Below, one piece after another: positions 58,978 to 64,000 of a DNA stretch of 64,000 bases. Where the stretch lies: NCBI GenBank assembly GCA_026393975.1, contig JAPKZD010000009.1, forward strand, positions 306,667-370,666. Reading direction: 5' to 3'. The notes below the pieces were generated by a model, which was given only the letters and a program-made list of their open reading frames with translations, made no database searches and was not told where the DNA came from. Source of the DNA: Candidatus Aminicenantota bacterium (GTDB taxonomy: Bacteria; Acidobacteriota; Aminicenantia; Aminicenantales; Saccharicenantaceae). The position numbers were made by a program, and so were the translations under genes. Every line of letters begins with the position of its first letter. The stretch's first letter is position 1.

Positions 58978-60387
58978 ATGGCCCATCTGCCGGCTCACGA
59001 TTCCTTTAAGGCTTTCGGGACAAGGGACGAGAAGGACGTCCTCGCGGTCGTCCGGGACCCCGCGAGCGACATCCATTTCATCAGGCTCATCTTCCCGGAC
59101 ATCCTAGGACGCCAGATGGACTTCACCATCCCGGCGAACGAGCTGGCCGCGGCCTTCGAGGAGGGCAAGGGGTTCGACGGCTCATCGATCGCCGGGTTCG
59201 TTCGCATCGAGGAGTCGGACCTCATCATCAAGCCCGACCCGCGGACCTTCCGGGTCCTGCCCTGGACCTACCAGGGCTTCGCCGAGGGCGTCCGCTGGAG
59301 GGAGGCTATCATGTTCGGGGACGTCCGGACGCCGGACGGAGCCGTCTACGACGGGGACAGCCGGGCCATCCTCAAGCGCGTCCTCGGCCGGGCCAAGAAG
59401 GAACTCGGGGTCGACGACTTCAAGTGCGGGCCGGAACTCGAGTTCTTCATCTTCCCGTCGAGCGAGGAACCCGCCCTGACCGACGCGGGCGGCTATTTCT
59501 TCAGCGGCCGTTACGGCGAGATCCGCAAGGAGATCCAGCTCCTTCTCCACCGCATGGGCATTGCTACGGAATTCGACCATCACGAAGCCGCCCACAGCCA
59601 GCACGAGATCGACCTCCGCTACCTCAGCGCCGTGGACATGGCCGACACGGCCATGATCTTCCGCTACATGGTCAAGAAAGTCTGTCGGATGCACGGCCTC
59701 CACGCCACGTTCATGCCTAAGCCCATCAACGGCCAGAACGGCAGCGGCATGCACGTCCACCAGTCCCTCTGGCGCGGCGGCAAGAACCTTTTCTTCGAAA
59801 AGAACGGGCCCTATCATCTCTCCCTCCTCGCCCGCCGCTACATGGCCGGGCTCATGACCCACGCCCGGGAGATCTCGGCCGTCCTCAGCCAGTGGGTCAA
59901 TTCCTACAAACGCCTCATCGAGGGCTACGAGGCCCCCGTCTACATTGCCTGGGGCCAGAGGAACAGGTCCGCCTATATCCGGGTCCCGGAATACCAACCG
60001 GGCAAAGAGCGGGCCACCCGCATCGAGCTCCGGGCCGCCGACCCGGCCTGCAATATCTACCTCGCCTTCGCCGTCATGCTCGCGGCCGGCGCCGAGGGGA
60101 TCCGGAAGAAGTACGACCTCGTCGACCCGGTCGAGGAGAACATTTACCACATGAGCGGCACCCGGCAGAAGAAGTTCGAGATCCGGGTCCTGCCCAGGAA
60201 CCTCGAAGAAGCGATCCGGGTCATGGAGAAGAGCGCCGTCGTCCGGGACGCCCTGGGCGACTCCATCTTCGACAAGCTCATCGCCAACAAGACCAAGGAG
60301 GTCGAGGAATACGGCCGGAACGTCTCCGGCGAGTTCGACAAGCAGGTCAGCGACTACGAGACCCGGCGCTATCTGCCGGTCCTCTGA
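58978..60387 (+). CDS. glnA: Glutamine synthetase, type I
   Basis: 469 residues. GS motifs: KGFDGSSIAGF, ELEFFIF, catalytic GQNGSGMHVHQSLW, NSYKRLIEGYEAPV, RIELRAADPACNIYLA and glutamate flap HEIDLRY. No NLYDLP adenylylation site (here KYDLVDPVEENIYHMSGT), so this is a GSI-alpha type not controlled by adenylylation. Makes glutamine from glutamate, ammonia and ATP. GAGAGGAGA precedes the ATG. Confidence 0.96.
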   Translation: MAHLPAHDSFKAFGTRDEKDVLAVVRDPASDIHFIRLIFPDILGRQMDFTIPANELAAAFEEGKGFDGSSIAGFVRIEESDLIIKPDPRTFRVLPWTYQGFAEGVRWREAIMFGDVRTPDGAVYDGDSRAILKRVLGRAKKELGVDDFKCGPELEFFIFPSSEEPALTDAGGYFFSGRYGEIRKEIQLLLHRMGIATEFDHHEAAHSQHEIDLRYLSAVDMADTAMIFRYMVKKVCRMHGLHATFMPKPINGQNGSGMHVHQSLWRGGKNLFFEKNGPYHLSLLARRYMAGLMTHAREISAVLSQWVNSYKRLIEGYEAPVYIAWGQRNRSAYIRVPEYQPGKERATRIELRAADPACNIYLAFAVMLAAGAEGIRKKYDLVDPVEENIYHMSGTRQKKFEIRVLPRNLEEAIRVMEKSAVVRDALGDSIFDKLIANKTKEVEEYGRNVSGEFDKQVSDYETRRYLPVL

Positions 60388-60419
60388 CCGGGAACCTTTC
60401 CTTTCCCCGACCTTCTTTA

Positions 60420-60425
60420 TATAAT
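60420..60425 (+). promoter_or_regulatory. -10 box of the NuoE-like operon, leaderless arrangement
   Basis: TATAAT (60420-60425) 6 nt before the GTG at 60432. -35 is weak (TTTCCT at 60397-60402). Confidence 0.4.
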
Positions 60426-60431
60426 GCCCGC

Positions 60432-60905
60432 GTGCACCCGTCGAAGAGTGAGTTGGAGGCCCTGACCGAGAAGTCCAAGGGCCAAAAACGCGCGCTCATC
60501 CAGGTCCTCCAGGACATCCAGGACCGCATCCACTGGCTCCCGGCCAAGGCCCTGGAGCACGTCGCCCGCACGCTGGGCGTCCCCCTAGTCCAGGTCTACG
60601 GCGTGGCGACCTTCTATAAATCCTTCTCGTTGGAGCCGCGGGGCCGCCACGTCTGCACGGTCTGCTTGGGCACGGCCTGCCACGTCCGCGGAGGGCAGGC
60701 CCTCCTCGAACATTTCGAGCGAAAGCTGGGCATCGCCGCCGGCCGGACGACCCCCGACGGAAAATTCACCCTCGAGCGGGTCAACTGTCTGGGCGCCTGC
60801 GCCCTGGCGCCCCTCGCGGTCATTGACGGTCATTATTACGGCCGGATGAGCGAGGCCAAGGCCGATTCCGTGCTGGCCGGGGTCCGAAAGGACGGAGACC
60901 CGTGA
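60432..60905 (+). CDS. NuoE/HndA-like [2Fe-2S] subunit
   Basis: 157 residues from GTG 60432. Thioredoxin-like ferredoxin domain with cysteines [14 protein letters not shown] and CLGACALAP (C-x4-C and C-x3-C). Four-helix N-terminal part ([23 protein letters not shown]) is standard. Receives electrons from the NuoF-like subunit, whose GTG overlaps its stop (GTGA). No ribosome-binding site, in line with a leaderless message. Confidence 0.92.
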   Translation: MHPSKSELEALTEKSKGQKRALIQVLQDIQDRIHWLPAKALEHVARTLGVPLVQVYGVATFYKSFSLEPRGRHVCTVCLGTACHVRGGQALLEHFERKLGIAAGRTTPDGKFTLERVNCLGACALAPLAVIDGHYYGRMSEAKADSVLAGVRKDGDP

Positions 60906-62539
60906 AAACCAAGGGCCGGCCGGTCAAGAGCCTGATGTACGTCCCGCCCGACGGGAAAGAGCCCGTCCCGAAGATGAAGGACATCGAGTTCTTCAAGCAT
61001 CAGCGTCTCATCGTCCTGCGGAACCGGGGCCGGATCGACCCCGAGAGGATCGACGACTACATCGCCTACGACGGCTACGCGGCCCTGGCCCGGGCCCTGA
61101 CGGAAATGACGCCCGAGGGCATCATCGCCGAGGTCAGCGCCGCGGGGCTCCGCGGCCGGGGCGGCGCCGGGTTCCCGACGGGGGCCAAGTGGGCGGTCTG
61201 CCGCCGGGCGCCCGGAACGCCTCGCTATCTCGTCTGCAACGGCGACGAGGGCGACCCGGGTGCTTTCATGGACCGGTCCGTCCTCGAGACCGACCCGCAC
61301 GCGGTCATCGAAGGGATGGTCATCGGGGCTAAAGCCGTCGGCGCGGCCAAGGGCTTTCTCTACATCCGGAACGAGTACCCGCTGGCGCTCGCGTGCATGG
61401 AGACCGCCATCGGCCAGGCCCGGGAGTACGGACTTCTCGGAACGGACATCCTCGGCACCGGGTTCGACTTCGACGTCGAGGTCGTCCGCGGGGCCGGCGC
61501 CTTCGTCTCCGGAGAGGAGACCGCGCTCCTGGCCTCCATCGAGGGCGGCCGGGCTTATCCCCGCCAGCGTCCGCCCTACCCCGCCGAGCGGGGGCTCTGG
61601 GGAAAGCCGACCGTGATCAACAACGTCGAAACGTGGGCCAACGTCCCCTCCATCATCCGCCGCGGCGCGGCCTGGTTCGCCGGCCTCGGGACCGCCACGA
61701 GCAAGGGCACGAAGATCTTCTCGCTCGTCGGCAAGATCAACAACACCGGCCTGGTCGAGGTGCCGATGGGCATCAGCCTCCGGGAGATCGTCTACGGCAT
61801 CGGCGGCGGCATCCCCGGCGGCCGGGATTTCAAGGCGGTCCAGATCGGCGGCCCTTCGGGCGGTTGCATCCCCAAGGCCCTCCTGGACCTGCCCGTCGAC
61901 TACGAGAGCCTGAAGTCCGCCGGCGGCATGATGGGTTCGGGCGGCATGATCGTCATGGACGAGGATACGTGCATGGTCGACATCGCCCTCTATTTCTTGC
62001 GCTTCGCCGGGGAGGAGTCTTGCGGCAAGTGCACGCCCTGCCGGATCGGGACGCGCGAAATGGCCCGCGTCCTCGCTCGGATCACCAAAGGCGACGGGAC
62101 CGGGGACGACCTGATCAAGCTCGAAAGCCTGGCCCCGACCGTCAAGCAGGGATCCCTCTGCGGTCTCGGCCAAACGGCGCCGAACCCGGTCCTGACGACG
62201 CTCCGCTATTTCCGGGACGAGTACGAAGCCCACATCTTCGACAAGCGCTGCCCCGCTCTCGTCTGCAAGGACCTCATCGCCTTCGCCATCGACCCTGCGG
62301 CCTGCGTCGGGTGTTTCCTCTGCAAGAAGGCCTGCCCGACCGGGGCCATATCCGGGGAGGCCGGGAAGGTCCACGTCATCGACGCGAAGGCCTGCATCAA
62401 GTGCGGCATCTGTCTCAACGTCTGCCCGCCCAAGGTCCGCGCCGTCCGCAAGACGACCCCGGCTATCGCCGGGGCTGCCGGGTCGCCGACATCTTCGACC
62501 CGGGCTGCCGCCTCGCCGAAGACCGGAGAGGGACGATGA
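60902..62539 (+). CDS. NuoF/HndC-like NADH-binding flavoprotein with C-terminal ferredoxin
   Basis: 545 residues from GTG 60902. N-terminal part, then NAD/FMN site [16 protein letters not shown] and [20 protein letters not shown] domain, and the N3 cluster [15 protein letters not shown]. Residues ~460-520 carry two [4Fe-4S] motifs ([24 protein letters not shown]), found in bifurcating hydrogenases and formate dehydrogenases but not in complex I NuoF. The C-terminal ~25 residues are an Ala/Thr-rich tail. Oxidises or reduces NAD(H) with ferredoxin-linked partners. Confidence 0.92.
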   Translation: MKTKGRPVKSLMYVPPDGKEPVPKMKDIEFFKHQRLIVLRNRGRIDPERIDDYIAYDGYAALARALTEMTPEGIIAEVSAAGLRGRGGAGFPTGAKWAVCRRAPGTPRYLVCNGDEGDPGAFMDRSVLETDPHAVIEGMVIGAKAVGAAKGFLYIRNEYPLALACMETAIGQAREYGLLGTDILGTGFDFDVEVVRGAGAFVSGEETALLASIEGGRAYPRQRPPYPAERGLWGKPTVINNVETWANVPSIIRRGAAWFAGLGTATSKGTKIFSLVGKINNTGLVEVPMGISLREIVYGIGGGIPGGRDFKAVQIGGPSGGCIPKALLDLPVDYESLKSAGGMMGSGGMIVMDEDTCMVDIALYFLRFAGEESCGKCTPCRIGTREMARVLARITKGDGTGDDLIKLESLAPTVKQGSLCGLGQTAPNPVLTTLRYFRDEYEAHIFDKRCPALVCKDLIAFAIDPAACVGCFLCKKACPTGAISGEAGKVHVIDAKACIKCGICLNVCPPKVRAVRKTTPAIAGAAGSPTSSTRAAASPKTGEGR

Positions 62540-64000
62540 AGCTTACGATCGACGACCGTGAGATCCTCGTCGAAGGCGCGCCGACCCTGCTCGGGGCCGC
62601 CCGCTGCGCCGGGATCCCTATCCCCTCTCTCTGCGACCATCCCGACCTCGAGCCCTTCGCCGGCTGCCGGCTATGTCTCGTCGAGATCTCCGGACGGAAC
62701 GATTTCGCCCCGGCCTGCGCGACGCCGGCCGCAGAAGGCATGGTCGTCCGGACCCGGACGCCCGAACTCGTGTCGCTCCGGAAAAAGATCCTCGAGCTCA
62801 TCCTGACCGAGCATCCCCACGCCTGCCTCGTCTGCGCGGAGAAAGCAACCTGCGACGACCTCAAGTCCACGATCCGCAAGGTCGGCGAGGTCACCGGTTG
62901 CGTCCTCTGCCCCGTGAACGGCGACTGCGAGCTCCAGAAGGTCGTCGAGGCGATCGGACTGGACAAGGTCGACCTGCCCGCGATCTACAGAAATTTCGAG
63001 GTCCGCCGGGAAGACCCCTTTTTCGACCGCGACTACAACCTCTGCATCCTCTGCGGCCGGTGCATCCGCGTCTGCGAGGAGGTCCGCGGCGCGTCCGTCC
63101 TCACCTTCATCCACCGCGGCGGCCGGACGTCCGTGGGCACGGCCTTCGACCGTCCCCTCCTCGATTCCGGCTGCCGGTTCTGCGGGGCCTGCGTCGACAT
63201 CTGCCCCACGGGAGCCCTGGTCGAGCGGGCCGTCCGGCCCCGGCCGCGGGCCGAGAGGTCGGCGAGTATTGTCTGCCCGTACTGCGCCCAGGGCTGCGGC
63301 CTGGAACTCGGGGTGAGGGCGGGCAGGGTCCTCGATTCGAAGCCGTCCTCCTCTCTCCCCAATCACGGCCAGGCGTGCGTCAAGGGCCGCTTTCTCGTCC
63401 GCGCCGCCCTCGGGGGTCCCGGCCGGATCCTCGAAGCCCATGTCCGGAAGGACGGCCGGCTCGCGTCCGTAAACTTCGACGAGGCCCTCGAGCGGGCGGC
63501 GGCTGGACTTCTCGAGGCCGGGGACAAAGGCCGGGCACTCATCTATCCATCCCAGGTCTCCCTCGAAAACGCTTTCCTTTTCCTCGAGTTCGGACGCACG
63601 TTCATGGACAGGGCCGCCGTGGCGACGGCGGCGCCCGGCTCGATCTGGTCCGCCCTGGAGGCCCTGACCGAGGCCCGGGGAATCGGCGTCCCTCCGGGCC
63701 GCGAACTCTCGGAGATCGAAGAATGCGGCTCCATTCTCGCCTGGGATATCGACCTGCAAGTCGACCATCCAATCGCCTGGCTGAAGGTCGTGAAGGCGAT
63801 CCGCCACGGCGCCCGGCTCGTCGCCGCCGGGACGGCTTCGGCGCGGCTTTCTCAAGCCACGGCGACCTTGGACGTGAGGGCCGGATCCGAAGCCGCGACC
63901 GGCGCCGGCCTGGCCGCCGCTCTCCTCTGGGCCGGCGTCGCGCCGTCGGTCGACGACGGCTTCGAAGATCTCAAAAAATCCTGTCCGGACCGAACGGCCG
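62536..64000 (+). CDS. NuoG/FdhA-like iron-sulfur molybdopterin oxidoreductase, cut at window end
   Basis: 488 residues visible, ATG overlapping the NuoF-like stop (ATGA). [2Fe-2S] domain ([13 protein letters not shown]), a [4Fe-4S] site with His/Cys ([18 protein letters not shown]), two ferredoxin clusters ([29 protein letters not shown]), then [14 protein letters not shown], the cluster motif starting the molybdopterin-binding domain. Either NAD-linked (bifurcating) formate dehydrogenase alpha or a NuoG-type subunit; the missing C-terminal part, with or without Sec/Cys at the metal, decides. Confidence 0.85.
   Translation, partial: MKLTIDDREILVEGAPTLLGAARCAGIPIPSLCDHPDLEPFAGCRLCLVEISGRNDFAPACATPAAEGMVVRTRTPELVSLRKKILELILTEHPHACLVCAEKATCDDLKSTIRKVGEVTGCVLCPVNGDCELQKVVEAIGLDKVDLPAIYRNFEVRREDPFFDRDYNLCILCGRCIRVCEEVRGASVLTFIHRGGRTSVGTAFDRPLLDSGCRFCGACVDICPTGALVERAVRPRPRAERSASIVCPYCAQGCGLELGVRAGRVLDSKPSSSLPNHGQACVKGRFLVRAALGGPGRILEAHVRKDGRLASVNFDEALERAAAGLLEAGDKGRALIYPSQVSLENAFLFLEFGRTFMDRAAVATAAPGSIWSALEALTEARGIGVPPGRELSEIEECGSILAWDIDLQVDHPIAWLKVVKAIRHGARLVAAGTASARLSQATATLDVRAGSEAATGAGLAAALLWAGVAPSVDDGFEDLKKSCPDRTA

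Overview
This is GC-rich, densely coded bacterial chromosome with many 1-20 bp overlaps and short intergenic gaps. Outer-membrane proteins (a porin-like barrel and a secretin) indicate a diderm cell. The anaerobic ribonucleotide reductase, a tungsten-type aldehyde:ferredoxin oxidoreductase and an NADH-linked iron-sulfur oxidoreductase indicate an anaerobe. An uncultured Acidobacteriota or Aminicenantes-like lineage is my best guess. That is inferred from gene content (secretin with a cohesin domain, M64 peptidase, AOR, split GlpA-like operon) and not from a marker gene.

Layout. 1-2.2 kb: 5' part of a ROK kinase, then an ECF sigma factor / membrane protein / secreted protein operon. 2.4-5.7 kb: a small ORF, an NAD-dependent epimerase/reductase and a Maf-RlmD fusion. 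5.8-11.7 kb: a three-gene glycerol-3-phosphate-dehydrogenase-like operon divergent from a sodium:solute symporter, followed by an outer-membrane porin. 11.7-15.9 kb: nrdD-glutaredoxin-nrdG-dut operon under a promoter with two NrdR-box-like palindromes, divergent from yjbQ. 16-20 kb: HAD phosphatase, MFS transporter and phosphoglucose isomerase. 20-24 kb: three exported proteins, one with a long Ser/Arg-rich tail. 24-27.5 kb: a ribose-type sugar ABC transporter. 27.6-31 kb: two small proteins, a candidate structured RNA, an M64 peptidase lipoprotein and agmatinase. 31-36 kb: an ABC-2 exporter, a TPR protein, a frameshifted prepilin peptidase, tilS and tRNA-Met. 36-41.6 kb: an HD-GYP phosphodiesterase, a tandem class II aldolase protein, AOR and a repeat-filled gap. 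41.6-50 kb: a type II secretion / type IV pilus assembly operon (gspF-gspE-pilM-pilN-pilO-pilP-secretin) with a THEP1 NTPase and a MoaD-like protein at its end. 50-54.7 kb: a membrane histidine kinase with its NtrC-type regulator. 54.7-58.8 kb: an M1 aminopeptidase, a thiamine-binding-type protein, speD and an Lrp regulator. 59-64 kb: glnA and a NuoE-NuoF-(NuoG/FdhA) operon cut by the window end.

How it fits together. nrd and dut supply and clean the dNTP pool. Agmatinase and SpeD are two steps of spermidine synthesis, about 27 kb apart. AOR sits near a MoaD-like protein, which could serve its pterin cofactor. The prepilin peptidase at 33.8 kb would serve the secretion operon, but its reading frame is broken by a 7-bp duplication.

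Non-coding highlights. (i) A promoter on the + strand feeds a 110-nt region that folds as a pseudoknot and ends in a strong hairpin (28381-28490). (ii) There are two families of hairpin-forming interspersed repeats. One forms a ~200-bp inverted pair at 40994-41190, and another copy of it supplies the last codons of the HD-GYP gene. (iii) Several genes have a -10 box ending 6-11 nt before the start codon, which suggests leaderless mRNAs. I saw no CRISPR array, transposase gene, prophage or rRNA.
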